From: Bacteroides sp. OM05-12
GTDB lineage: Bacteria > Bacteroidota > Bacteroidia > Bacteroidales > Bacteroidaceae
DNA: 35,283 bases
Direction: 5' to 3'
NCBI RefSeq assembly: GCF_003438995.1
Contig: NZ_QSUN01000030.1
Coordinates: forward strand, 1 to 35,283
Position numbers and translations under genes: made by a program
Shown here: piece by piece, positions 1 to 10,523 of the stretch
How the letters are laid out: every line of letters starts with the position of its first letter
Position numbering within the stretch: position 1 is the stretch's first letter
The notes under the pieces: model-generated
Told to the model about the DNA's origin: nothing
Database searches by the model: none
The model's input: the letters and a program-made list of their open reading frames with translations, nothing else

Positions 1-116
1 ATAATTGGGAGGCAAAGATAAGAATTTAGACTTAATCCCTCAGGTTTTTACGTTGATCCTTTTCAATCGACCGTATGTTTGTTTGTAATCGTCCTTATCG
101 TTTTTTTAATCAACCT

Positions 117-157
117 GATGTTTTTTAAAAACATCTTAGGTGTTTGTGAAAAACATC
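117..157. repeat. Inverted repeat GATGTTTTT/AAAAACATC with an extra arm
   Basis: GATGTTTTT at 117-125 is followed after one base by its exact reverse complement at 127-135, and AAAAACATC occurs again at 149-157. Two alternative hairpins can therefore form with the first arm. It could be a terminator of a gene ending to the left or a switch-like structure; the sequence does not decide. Confidence 0.55.
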
Positions 158-184
158 AAGGTCGTTTTTATAATTTGTCCAAGG

Positions 185-280
185 GGACGCTGCTTAACGC
201 CCAAAGGAGCGTTGACATATACTCAAGGGAGCGATGGCTTACATCTACTGGAGCGTAAGCCAACGCTCCCTTAGGCGTTT
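185..280. repeat. 22-base-spaced GGAGCG repeats inside nested inverted repeats
   Basis: GGAGCG starts at 206, 228 and 250, an exact 22-base period, with looser similarity between the 22-base units. The same DNA folds as nested stems: AACGCC 196-201 with GGCGTT 274-279, GGAGCGTTG 206-214 with CAACGCTCC 261-269, and GGCTTAC 236-242 with GTAAGCC 255-261 (the last two share base 261). This is seen directly. Its role is unknown; candidates are an iterated protein-binding site, a structured RNA or a dispersed palindromic repeat. Confidence 0.6.
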
Positions 281-372
281 TTCAGCTTGCTTATTTTACA
301 AATTTAGGTTATACTTCTTATAAAAGGCTGTCCGGGAAGATGCAGCACAACTTACTATCCCATATAATTTTA

Positions 373-430
373 GCGCGGATTTCACGAATAACACGGATGC
401 TTTAAGCCGTGAAAATCGCATAATCCGCGC
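373..430. repeat. GC-rich imperfect palindrome, probable dispersed intergenic repeat
   Basis: GCGCGGATT at 373-381 is the reverse complement of AATCCGCGC at 422-430, and inside it TTCACG 381-386 matches CGTGAA 408-413. The wording (CACGGAT, CCGTGAA, ATCCGCG) resembles short palindromic repeats that recur in Bacteroides intergenic DNA. That family assignment comes from memory, and no second copy lies in this window. Confidence 0.45.
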
Positions 431-503
431 CAAAAGAAAAAAATATAAAGGCTTTTTGACAGACTTCTATAATGTTGTATCTACATTAACTTTTTGGATT
501 TGC

Positions 504-1397
504 TCAGCATTTAATATTTAGTTCCTCTAATATTTTACGCATTTTTTCGAAAGTTGTAATTCTTGTCGGTACTAATGGTAGACGTAACTTGTTTTCTATC
601 AGACCCATAACATTCAGCATTGCTTTAACGCCCGCCGGATTGCCATCAACGAACAACAGACTAAAAAGTTCGGTAAATTTGTGGTGTATAGTCAATGCAT
701 TTGCATAATCACCGGAAAGTGCCAAACGCGTCATACGGCTAAACTCACGTGGAAAAGCATTGCCTATCACGGAAATAACTCCGACTGCTCCCAAAGTAAT
801 TAATGGAAAAGTAATTCCGTCATCTCCTGATATTACATCGAAATTGACCGGTTTATTTTTAATGATATCATCCATTTGCGTTATATTGCCGGAGGCTTCT
901 TTGATAGCAATGACATTTTTAAATTCTCTTGCAATACGCAAAGTTGTTTCGGCAGTCATGTTTACCCCTGTTCGTCCGGGTACATTATAGAGTACTATCG
1001 GCAGATCTGTGGCATTTGCAATAGCTTTATAATGCTGATAAATACCTTCTTGAGATGGTTTATTATAATATGGTACTGCTACAAGAACAGCATCGACACC
1101 TGTCATATCCTCGTTCTTCAACGTGTTTACAACGGTTTGTGTACAGTTGCTGCTTATTCCTAAAAGAATGGGAATGCGGCCATTCACCCGCTCAACCACC
1201 ACCTGTTTTATTTTTTGTTTTTCTTCTGTGGTTAAGGTCGGCGTTTCGGCGGTCGTGCCAAGTACGCATAGAAAATCAGTCCCGTTTTGAAGCTGGTAGT
1301 CGACTAAACGTAGTAAGGCGGCATAGTCTACACTATCATCTTCTTTAAAAGGAGTAATCAGGGCTACTCCCATTCCTCTTAATTTTGTTTGTATCAT
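504..1397 (-). CDS. dapA: 4-hydroxy-tetrahydrodipicolinate synthase
   Basis: Condenses pyruvate with aspartate semialdehyde, the committed step to diaminopimelate and lysine, in the cytoplasm. The 297-residue product has the normal length for the TIM-barrel DapA family. Visible motifs are the pyruvate-binding GTTAE near 47-51, the catalytic Tyr137 in LPIVLYNVPGRTG (with Arg142), and the Schiff-base Lys166 in VIAIKEASGN. The start ATG at 1397 fits a -7 element TACTTTTG at 1437-1430 on the minus strand, 33 bases upstream. It lies downstream of ligA on the same strand, but the roughly 100-base gap and its own promoter suggest separate transcription. N-acetylneuraminate lyase is the main alternative in this superfamily; the GTTAE motif and overall match favour DapA. 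Confidence 0.95.
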   Translation of the reverse strand: MIQTKLRGMGVALITPFKEDDSVDYAALLRLVDYQLQNGTDFLCVLGTTAETPTLTTEEKQKIKQVVVERVNGRIPILLGISSNCTQTVVNTLKNEDMTGVDAVLVAVPYYNKPSQEGIYQHYKAIANATDLPIVLYNVPGRTGVNMTAETTLRIAREFKNVIAIKEASGNITQMDDIIKNKPVNFDVISGDDGITFPLITLGAVGVISVIGNAFPREFSRMTRLALSGDYANALTIHHKFTELFSLLFVDGNPAGVKAMLNVMGLIENKLRLPLVPTRITTFEKMRKILEELNIKC

Positions 1398-1498
1398 AAG
1401 GTTATAATAATCTCAATTCCTAAACTCTGCAAAAGTACGAATATTTTCTATTTTTGCTATGTTTATTTAATAATTAATTGGAATATACTGATAAAAAG

Positions 1499-4275
<2,777 letters not shown>

Positions 4276-4639
4276 GGTAATAATTATTTATGTATAGCTT
4301 TCGTTTGCTTATTTATATCTTACAGTAGATATTTAGTGAACCTGAAAGTTATTCAATAATCCGGGGGTAATCTATAAAAGAACCTATTGCAAGTGAAGTT
4401 TTATATGTAGATGTATCTCTTGTATCAAATATTTATTAATTCATATTTTAGTAGAATTCTGCTCAGATATAATGATTGTAAATAAATTAGATTTAAAAGA
4501 ATACAGTGAGTGGAAACGATTAATATTCTCTAATGAAATAAAAAGAGCACCGACCATAAAAGTCAGTGCTCTTTCTTATTTATGCATAAAGTTAACTTTT
4601 TGCTTTTAATTCTTCCAAATAATAATGCGAATACTATTA
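4276..4639. other. Intergenic region between trmD and pyrD
   Basis: This 364-base AT-rich gap separates two convergent genes. Apart from the hairpin at 4542-4574 nothing convincing is seen. One 45-codon plus-strand frame (4472-4609) reads straight through that hairpin and has no promoter or ribosome site, so it was not called. Confidence 0.6.
4542..4574 (-). terminator. Rho-independent terminator for pyrK-pyrD
   Basis: AAAGAGCAC 4542-4550 pairs with GTGCTCTTT 4566-4574, extended inward by GAC/GTC with a mismatch. On the minus strand the stem is followed by T-rich sequence, 65 bases after the pyrD stop. It might also stop leftover trmD transcripts. Confidence 0.75.
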
Positions 4640-5551
4640 TTAAATTTCTAAAGCTCCTACAATATCAGAAATTGAATTGTATTTATGTCGCTCCAAGTAG
4701 TCATTAATTCCATCAATAACCTTTACAGTTATAGTTGGATCAATAAAATTGGCGGTTCCTATTTGAATAGCAGAAGCACCAGCTAAGATAAATTCAATCG
4801 CATCTTTCCAATTCATGATTCCTCCCAAACCAATGACAGGAATATTTACCGATTTGGCTACTTGCCACACCATACGTAGAGCAATTGGTTTAACCGCTGC
4901 ACCGCTCATTCCTCCGGTAATAGTGGACAAAATAGGACGACGACGTTCGGCATCAATTGCCATTCCCAATAATGTATTGATCAAAGATACACTATCAGCT
5001 CCTGCATCTTCTGCAGCGCGGGCTATTTCTGTGATGTCTGTAACGTTAGGGGATAGTTTTACGATAAGTGTCTTTTTGTAAGCTTCACGTACAGCTTTTA
5101 CTACTTCATATGCACATTTTGCTGACACTCCAAATGCCATACCACCTTGCTTTACATTGGGACAGGATATATTCAATTCTATGGCAGGAATCTTGTCAAG
5201 TTCGTTAATGATCTCCGCTGTTTTAACATAGTCTTCTATTGCAGAACCGGATACATTCACAATCATATTGGTATTTACATCCTTAATTCTCGGGTATATA
5301 CTCTTAACGAAGTAGTCAACTCCCTTATTTTGCAGTCCTACAGCGTTTAACATACCTGAAGGAGTCTCTGCCATACGTGGGTATGGATTGCCTTCACGTT
5401 TGTGAAGAGTTGTCCCCTTTACAATGATGCCGCCTATTCGCTCTATATTTATAAAATCTTGAAACTCTTCACCATATCCAAATGTACCCGATGCAGTCAT
5501 CACCGGATTTTTCATTTGTAGTTTACCAATATTTACATTTAAATCTGCCAT
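4640..5551 (-). CDS. pyrD: Dihydroorotate dehydrogenase, class 1B catalytic subunit
   Basis: Oxidises dihydroorotate to orotate in pyrimidine synthesis; the class 1B enzyme is a cytoplasmic heterotetramer with PyrK, passing electrons to NAD+. The 303-residue FMN barrel has the active-site Cys130 in ELNISCPN, which marks the class 1 base, and phosphate-binding segments [11 protein letters not shown] and [11 protein letters not shown]. Its start overlaps the end of pyrK by 13 bases, so the two are co-transcribed and probably translationally coupled. The PyrK partner excludes the fumarate-linked 1A form. Confidence 0.95.
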   Translation of the reverse strand: MADLNVNIGKLQMKNPVMTASGTFGYGEEFQDFINIERIGGIIVKGTTLHKREGNPYPRMAETPSGMLNAVGLQNKGVDYFVKSIYPRIKDVNTNMIVNVSGSAIEDYVKTAEIINELDKIPAIELNISCPNVKQGGMAFGVSAKCAYEVVKAVREAYKKTLIVKLSPNVTDITEIARAAEDAGADSVSLINTLLGMAIDAERRRPILSTITGGMSGAAVKPIALRMVWQVAKSVNIPVIGLGGIMNWKDAIEFILAGASAIQIGTANFIDPTITVKVIDGINDYLERHKYNSISDIVGALEI

Positions 5552-6315
5552 AATAGTTTCTTTATATTAAAAATAGGACCATCTTTACATACACATAAAT
5601 GTCCTTCATCTGTATTTTCTACGCAGCATAAACAAGCACCGATGCCACACGCCATTGTGTTTTCGAGTGATACCTCACATTCGATGCCGTTTGCTTTTGC
5701 ATATTTAGCGACCGACATCATCATAGGTTTAGGGCCACAAGTGTAAATTCTATCAAAATGTGAATTGTGAAGGATAGAATGTTGAGTTACATATCCTTTT
5801 TCTCCTGTGCTTCCATCTTCTGTGGTAGTATAAACATCACCTATTTTTGCAAATTCTTCTAATTGCAGCAAATCGTTTGCAGAACGTGCACCTAAGAGGA
5901 AGGTTGGAATATAACCCTTTTTTCTGAGTTGTTCACCCAGGTACAGCATGGGAGCAGTCCCTACACCACCACCTATCAATAAAAGCTTTTCTGATTGCTC
6001 TTTAGGCATTGTGAAGCTATTTCCGAGTGGTAATACTACATTTATATTATCTCCTTGCTTTGCAAGCGCTAAATGCCTTGTACCATCTCCAACGAGCTGT
6101 ATTAGAAACCATATCTCATTATTATTCCTATCAACGTAATTAATAGAAATCGGGCGACGTAGGAAAGTAGAAGGTGAGTCGTCAACTCTGATTTCTGCAA
6201 ACTGTCCCGGAAGCATATCGGGTAGAGTATCTGCATGGGTCAATTTAAGCAACACATAATTACTATGTAATCTGATGTTGTCCGTAACCGTTAGGTCTAA
6301 AATAAATTTTTTCAT
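5539..6315 (-). CDS. pyrK: Dihydroorotate dehydrogenase electron-transfer subunit
   Basis: FAD- and [2Fe-2S]-containing subunit that carries electrons from PyrD to NAD+. From the chosen ATG at 6315 the protein is 258 residues, normal for PyrK. It shows an FAD-binding barrel ending in TFLRRPISI, a nucleotide-binding segment [13 protein letters not shown], and near the C-terminus the cysteine cluster CGIGACLCC with a further cysteine in HLCVC for the iron-sulfur centre. The frame is open 11 codons further upstream, but the minus-strand -7 element TATCTTTG (6353-6346) covers that upstream start, so translation from there is unlikely. First gene of the pyrK-pyrD pair. Confidence 0.93.
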   Translation of the reverse strand: MKKFILDLTVTDNIRLHSNYVLLKLTHADTLPDMLPGQFAEIRVDDSPSTFLRRPISINYVDRNNNEIWFLIQLVGDGTRHLALAKQGDNINVVLPLGNSFTMPKEQSEKLLLIGGGVGTAPMLYLGEQLRKKGYIPTFLLGARSANDLLQLEEFAKIGDVYTTTEDGSTGEKGYVTQHSILHNSHFDRIYTCGPKPMMMSVAKYAKANGIECEVSLENTMACGIGACLCCVENTDEGHLCVCKDGPIFNIKKLLWQI

Positions 6316-6407
6316 GAATATTTGGGTAAATTCGTGTTCCACCTGCAAAGATACATGTTTTATCCCTAATTTTAAGTTCCGGCTTTTTATTTTAAGGATT
6401 AAACGAC

Positions 6408-6845
6408 TTATTTTTCAGGTTTAAAGATCTCATAAGTATTATCATCAAAGAATATTCGTATTTCAGTGATTTTTCTTTGAGGTTTTTCTATATACCTAAT
6501 CTCTTGTTTTACAATCTCTTTAGTGCTTATTTCAGGGGATTTTGATGCTGTTTCCTTGCGATATTCTGATGCAGCTGCATTCTTATCCGCATTTGAAGCA
6601 ATCTCATCAAATAGAGACGGCATAAAATCTTCCTTTTTGCCGGTCATTTCTCCTTTACCATATAAAAGCCATTCCAGATTAATATCTGTATAAGTTTGAT
6701 GGATTTTAGTGACTACATCTAGGCTTGGGTTATTTCTTCCATTTAATATAGAAGAAACTGTTGCCGGGCTGATTCCTATTTTATCTGCAAAGTCAGCGTT
6801 GCTTAGATGTTCACGCTTAATTATCTCTAGAATTCTATCTTTCAT
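6408..6845 (-). CDS. Small XRE-family DNA-binding regulator
   Basis: A 145-residue protein with a Cro/C1-type helix-turn-helix at about 5-60; ADKIGISPATVSSILNGRNNPS contains the turn and recognition helix. The rest, about 70-145, is charged and low in complexity, ending in a short segment (ITEIRIFFDDNTYEIF) that looks like a beta pair. This architecture is seen in Bacteroides stand-alone regulators and phage-type repressors; the target is unknown. A full promoter and a 9-7-9 palindrome at 6875-6899 lie directly upstream, suggesting autoregulation. It is followed by pyrK on the same strand after 92 bases, but pyrK has its own promoter. No phage genes are nearby. Confidence 0.85.
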   Translation of the reverse strand: MKDRILEIIKREHLSNADFADKIGISPATVSSILNGRNNPSLDVVTKIHQTYTDINLEWLLYGKGEMTGKKEDFMPSLFDEIASNADKNAAASEYRKETASKSPEISTKEIVKQEIRYIEKPQRKITEIRIFFDDNTYEIFKPEK

Positions 6846-6874
6846 GGTCGAAAAATGTATAAATGTAATGATTG

Positions 6875-6907
6875 TACAAATATAAATATAATATTTGTAT
6901 TTGCAAA
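6875..6907 (-). promoter_or_regulatory. XRE-gene promoter with overlapping palindromic operator
   Basis: On the minus strand, TTTG (6907-6904) is followed after exactly 19 bases by TATATTTG (6884-6877), a full Bacteroides -33/-7 promoter. A perfect palindrome, TACAAATAT-N7-ATATTTGTA (6875-6899), covers the -7 element and most of the spacer. By position it is a good candidate operator for the regulator it precedes; binding is inferred. Confidence 0.7.
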
Positions 6908-7887
6908 CTTGATTTATGAGATTATATATTTGTATTTATATATCTGTATTTATATTTGTTTTCTTCTGATTTGCATTTATATATCGTATTAATGTTCACA
7001 TCTATAAATCGATAGAAATATTATTGATCTATGCCTTTATATTATTATTGTAATAGATTGATATATAGCTTATTATTATATAAATAATATTGCTTGTTTG
7101 CACTAGGATTGCAAATATATTAGTTTTATTCCTTTACATTTACCTAATTCTGCAATATAATAGTTATAACATGCTGGTTGTTAGTATAATATGACCTGAT
7201 ATGTTTTATGTAATATTTATTCATTCACATATATTATTGCTAATTCGATTTATTAAATAGTTCATATTTTCTTTTGTAAATGCAGATATGTTTATATAGA
7301 TATTGCTATTTGTGTATTAGTAAATAATATATTTATGTATGTAAATTGCAAATATAAATCACTAACTACTTACCTTTGTAAATATTAGAATAACAATTAA
7401 TAGAAGTCTATTTTAATGTTGGCTTTAGATTGCGTTATTTTCAATTTGAAATGCATAATCCTTCACGTAAATACATACAAATATCCGATTTATTGAAAAT
7501 AATGAAATCTCAGAGCACTATTTTGAATATAATATATTGATTATTAGCTGTATAATGCTTAATTTGCTTTCAGAAATACTTGTTATTCTAGAAAAATTAA
7601 GCCTTTATTATTAAAATCTGTATTTTGACACTTTGCTATATCCTATATTATTGGTTAAAGGCTAAAAAGAAAGTATTTCGAGAGGATCAAACCTTATCTG
7701 ATTTATTTTATCATAAAATAGATATTTAATTTCTTCTCCGAATTATTGCTTTGCATATAATTAGTGATAGATCTCTTCCTGACAAGCGAAGGGAGAAATG
7801 CTCAATTTATATTGTATAAATTATTTGTTGATAATACAAAGGGAGATCTGTTTTTTAAAAAGGTAGGTAGGCTAAAAACTTATTGCA
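6908..7887. other. Very AT-rich gene-free stretch
   Basis: About 1 kb with no frame above 60 codons and no recognisable protein. It contains many chance-like TATATTTG words, and one better -7 element TACCTTTG at 7371-7378 on the plus strand whose nearest TTG is 22 bases upstream. Two very short frames (from 7414 and 7798) were seen; the second has AAGGGAG before its ATG but only 22 codons. It may hold an unseen non-coding RNA or decayed DNA; neither can be shown. Confidence 0.5.
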
Positions 7888-7925
7888 AAAGAATGGGAGT
7901 ATTTGAGAGAATACTCCCATTCTTT
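7888..7925 (-). terminator. Terminator of amn-holA
   Basis: A perfect 16-base stem: AAAGAATGGGAGTATT at 7888-7903, loop TGAGAG, and the exact complement at 7910-7925. It begins 11 bases after the holA stop on the minus strand and is followed there by a short T-run. Confidence 0.85.
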
Positions 7926-7936
7926 AAATAAAATGA

Positions 7937-8956
7937 TTAATGCAAAATTTTAAACACAAGTTCTCGGAGTAACTCACCTGAATTTGTAGACGAATTACCT
8001 ACTCCCTTTGATTTCGCATCGCAGTATCTAATTGCTCCGATAATCTGCATTACCTTGACGCCGCTATATTTTCTCATCGCAGATAAGTATTCACGTGATT
8101 GCCATGTACTTTTTAGACCAAGTTGATTGGCAATACCTTGTTCCGACTTTTCCGGAGCATAATAGGCCAACATTAGATTTGCGTAAAAATTGAATAATAG
8201 CGATAAAGTAACTTGTATTGGATTGGTTTTTGGATTCTCTTCAAAGTATTTTACTATCTGATTTGCTTTGAATATATCTTTTTCAATCAATGCGCTTTTT
8301 AACTCGAAGTTATTGAAGTCCTTGCTTATTCCGATATTTTTCTCAATCAGTTCCGGAGTAATCCGTTTTTGCGATGCCGGTAACGTGATAATTAATTTTT
8401 CCATCTCACCTACCAATCGGCTTAAATCTGTGCCGATAAAATCACTAAGCATAGCTGCCGATTTGGGTTCTACATCTATGCCTTTTCTTTTCATGTAGGA
8501 AGTGATAAATGCTGGGAGTTGGGCTTCTTTTATTTTTTTAGATTCAAACAAAACCCCAGTCTTTTCAATTTCTGCAGTCAACTTTTTTCTTCGGTCCAAT
8601 ACACCATGTTTATGGCAAATGACGAGGATTGTTGAATTGAGTGGTTTCTGCAAATAAAAAGAAAGTTCCTCCATGTTTTTGATGGTTTGAGCTTCCTTTA
8701 CAATAACCACCTGATATTCTGACATCATCGGATATCGTTTTGCTGCATTTATTACTGTGGCAATATCTATATCCGAACCATATACAACGGTCTGATTGAA
8801 CTCTTTCTCACTCTCGGAAAGCACATTTTGAGCTATGTAATTGGAGATAAGGTCAATGTAGTAAGGCTCCTCTCCCATTAAATAATATATGGGCTTATAT
8901 TGCTTGTTTCTCAGATCTTTAAGAATATCATCACATGTTATTTCCTGTTTTGCCAT
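7937..8956 (-). CDS. holA: DNA polymerase III subunit delta
   Basis: Delta subunit of the clamp loader, which opens the sliding clamp. The 339-residue length fits HolA. The N-terminal segment YKPIYYLMGEEPYYIDLISNYI is the family signature, followed by a degenerate AAA+ domain without an intact Walker A and a helical C-terminal collar domain. The order Amn then HolA on the minus strand with only 7 bases between them indicates one operon, ended by the strong hairpin at 7888-7925. Sequence identity in this family is low, so the call rests on the N-terminal motif, length and fold-like pattern. Confidence 0.88.
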   Translation of the reverse strand: MAKQEITCDDILKDLRNKQYKPIYYLMGEEPYYIDLISNYIAQNVLSESEKEFNQTVVYGSDIDIATVINAAKRYPMMSEYQVVIVKEAQTIKNMEELSFYLQKPLNSTILVICHKHGVLDRRKKLTAEIEKTGVLFESKKIKEAQLPAFITSYMKRKGIDVEPKSAAMLSDFIGTDLSRLVGEMEKLIITLPASQKRITPELIEKNIGISKDFNNFELKSALIEKDIFKANQIVKYFEENPKTNPIQVTLSLLFNFYANLMLAYYAPEKSEQGIANQLGLKSTWQSREYLSAMRKYSGVKVMQIIGAIRYCDAKSKGVGNSSTNSGELLRELVFKILH

Positions 8957-8963
8957 ACGTTGA

Positions 8964-9740
8964 TTACCAGTCGAATTTCAGGTGTTTTACTGTCTTTTTC
9001 TCATCAATAATCATTCGCAAGGAAGCAATTCCCATTTCAACATGTTCATGTACATAATTTTTTGTAACCATATTGTCGCTTTTATCTGTCTTTACTCCTT
9101 CCGGTATCATGGGCTGATCGGATACTAAAAGCAATGCTCCTGTAGGAATATGATTGGCAAATCCGGTACTAAATAGTGTTGCCGTCTCCATATCTACCGC
9201 CATTGCGCGGGTTTTTCGCAGATAATCTTTGAATTCGTTATCGTGTTCCCAAATTCTGCGGTTGGTAGTATATACGGTACCCGTCCAATAGTCGTGCGCA
9301 TAGTCACGAATAGCGGAAGAAACGGCACGTTGTAACATAAATGCCGGCAATGCAGGGACTTCCGGTGGAAAATAGTCATTGGAAGTTCCTTCTCCACGAA
9401 TAGCAGCAATGGGAAGAATTAGATCGCCCAATTGTGTTTTCTTATCTATACCGCCACATTTTCCTAAGAATAAGCATGCTTTGGGATGTATGGCTCCCAG
9501 TAGATCCATGATAATTGCAGCGTTGGGACTACCCATACCAAAATTGATAATGGTGATGCCTTCAGCACTGGCGGATATCATATTAGCATCGCGTCCTAAG
9601 ATGGGAACATTGAATTTTTCCGCAAATATTTCTACATATTTATTGAAATTCGTCAGTAGGATATACTCGCCAAAGTCTTCCAAGTTACGTTTTGTATAAC
9701 GAGGTAACCAATTAACAACGATTTCTTCTTTAGTTTTCAT
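8964..9740 (-). CDS. amn: AMP nucleosidase (nucleoside phosphorylase family)
   Basis: Predicted to split AMP into adenine and ribose-5-phosphate. From the ATG at 9740 the protein is 258 residues, the short form that lacks the N-terminal domain of the enterobacterial enzyme. Phosphorylase-superfamily motifs are clear: INFGMGSPNAAIIMDLL, CLFLGKCGGIDKKTQLGDLILP (phosphate/base site) and VDMETATLF near the C-terminus. The frame is open 18 codons further upstream, but the -7 element TAAATTTG (9799-9792, minus) lies over that start, so the internal one is preferred. A purine-nucleoside phosphorylase activity is the main alternative. Confidence 0.88.
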   Translation of the reverse strand: MKTKEEIVVNWLPRYTKRNLEDFGEYILLTNFNKYVEIFAEKFNVPILGRDANMISASAEGITIINFGMGSPNAAIIMDLLGAIHPKACLFLGKCGGIDKKTQLGDLILPIAAIRGEGTSNDYFPPEVPALPAFMLQRAVSSAIRDYAHDYWTGTVYTTNRRIWEHDNEFKDYLRKTRAMAVDMETATLFSTGFANHIPTGALLLVSDQPMIPEGVKTDKSDNMVTKNYVHEHVEMGIASLRMIIDEKKTVKHLKFDW

Positions 9741-9803
9741 ATTTTCAATTAATTTTGTAACGGCTAAAGTTTGCCTAATTATCTTGAAATGCAAATTTAC
9801 TAA

Positions 9804-10253
9804 ATGTTATCATTAAACTTACCAACATACGAGACAAAAATAGCTGCACGAAACGGAAAAAATGTTATTTTCGACGTGATTCGCAGACGATATGTTGCTT
9901 TGACTCCGGAGGAATGGGTGCGACAGCACTTTGTTCACTTTCTTATTGCTTACAAAGGCTACCCTTCTACTTTGATGGCAAATGAGGTCTTGCTGAATCT
10001 GAACGGAATGAAGAAACGTTGTGATACGGTACTGTACAACAAGGATTTATCTGCTCGGATGATAATAGAATATAAGGCTCCTCATGTGGAAATAACTCAA
10101 AAGGTATTTACACAGATAAGTAATTATAATCTGGTACTTAAGGTTGATTATCTGATTGTTAGCAATGGCATTGACCATTATTGCTGCAAGATGGATTATG
10201 AGAAGCAAACTTATGTTTTCCTTAAAGATATTCCAAATTACACAGAACTATAA
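9804..10253 (+). CDS. HsdR-N-type nuclease-fold protein, stand-alone
   Basis: A 149-residue protein resembling only the N-terminal nuclease domain of type I restriction HsdR (HSDR_N_2 type). The PD-(D/E)XK elements are all present: Glu36/Glu37 and Arg40 in TPEEWVR, Asp74 in RCDTVLY, and Glu89-x-Lys91 in IIEYKAP. There is no helicase domain, HsdM or HsdS nearby, so it is not an ordinary restriction system. Small proteins of this type are common in Bacteroidota genomes and usually carry no known role. It is divergent from amn; a plus-strand -7 element TAATTTTG lies at 9750-9757. The substrate is unknown. Confidence 0.8.
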   Translation: MLSLNLPTYETKIAARNGKNVIFDVIRRRYVALTPEEWVRQHFVHFLIAYKGYPSTLMANEVLLNLNGMKKRCDTVLYNKDLSARMIIEYKAPHVEITQKVFTQISNYNLVLKVDYLIVSNGIDHYCCKMDYEKQTYVFLKDIPNYTEL

Positions 10254-10272
10254 TTATTCCGTCTCATTCTTT

Positions 10273-10366
10273 GAATCGTTTACCCTTGCCTATCCTGTCG
10301 TTTCACCTTGCATAAACGATAGGATGCCCCGGGTAAAACGCAAAGATCACCATGGTCAAACGATTC
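10273..10366. repeat. Nested inverted-repeat element
   Basis: An inner 12-base stem, ATCCTGTCGTTT 10292-10303 with AAACGATAGGAT 10314-10325 (one G-U type pair), has a 10-base loop. Outside it CGTTTACCC 10277-10285 pairs with GGGTAAAACG 10331-10340 with one bulge, and GAATCGTTT 10273-10281 is also the exact complement of AAACGATTC 10358-10366, so two outer pairings compete. It starts 20 bases after the stop at 10253 and may act as a terminator or a structured RNA; no T-run follows. Confidence 0.6.
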
Positions 10367-10422
10367 GATTGTCCTTATGAATATTTGTGAGCTTTGGTTG
10401 CAGGATGTCTGCTAATTAAAAA

Positions 10423-10488
10423 ACACCATCTTCCACTCTTATCGGCTATAATCTTGGTAAAAGCCAATGTAAATGTGGAAGATGGTGT
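10423..10488 (-). terminator. Terminator of the Nif3/zinc-ribbon operon
   Basis: ACACCATCTTCCAC 10423-10436 is the perfect complement of GTGGAAGATGGTGT 10475-10488, with a 38-base interior that contains a small GGCT/AGCC stem. On the minus strand the stem ends in a six-T run, 36 bases after the zinc-ribbon stop. The large interior is unusual for a simple terminator. Confidence 0.75.
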
Positions 10489-10523
10489 CTGATTTAGCTG
10501 TTATGCTTTATTGGGCAAACAAT

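Larger units (their letters stand above)
1..503. other. Gene-free region with several palindromes
   Basis: No reading frame of convincing length or composition is seen on either strand. The stretch holds, in order, a possible minus-strand -7 element (TATCTTTG, complement of 13-20) that could serve a gene lying left of the window, an inverted repeat at 117-135 with a third copy of one arm at 149-157, a GGAGCG repeat/stem element at 185-280, and a GC-rich palindrome at 373-430. It lies downstream of dapA, so part of it may be 3' untranslated or terminator sequence, but no classical hairpin plus T-run follows the dapA stop. Confidence 0.6.

Noticed and set aside
206..255. CRISPR array from the 22-base GGAGCG periodicity
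   Set aside because: The shared part is only six bases, units diverge, there are just three copies, and no cas genes are present.
4472..4609. 45-codon plus-strand frame between trmD and pyrD
   Set aside because: It reads through the pyrD-side terminator hairpin, lacks a ribosome site and promoter, and resembles nothing known.
7798..7866. 22-codon plus-strand frame preceded by AAGGGAG
   Set aside because: Composition is that of the surrounding AT-rich DNA and no promoter or terminator fits it; mentioned in the region entry only.
6408..7887. Prophage or integrated element around the XRE regulator
   Set aside because: No integrase, phage structural genes or attachment-site duplication was seen in or near the region.
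9804..10253. Type I restriction-modification system
   Set aside because: Only an HsdR-N-like domain is present; no methylase, specificity or helicase genes occur around it.
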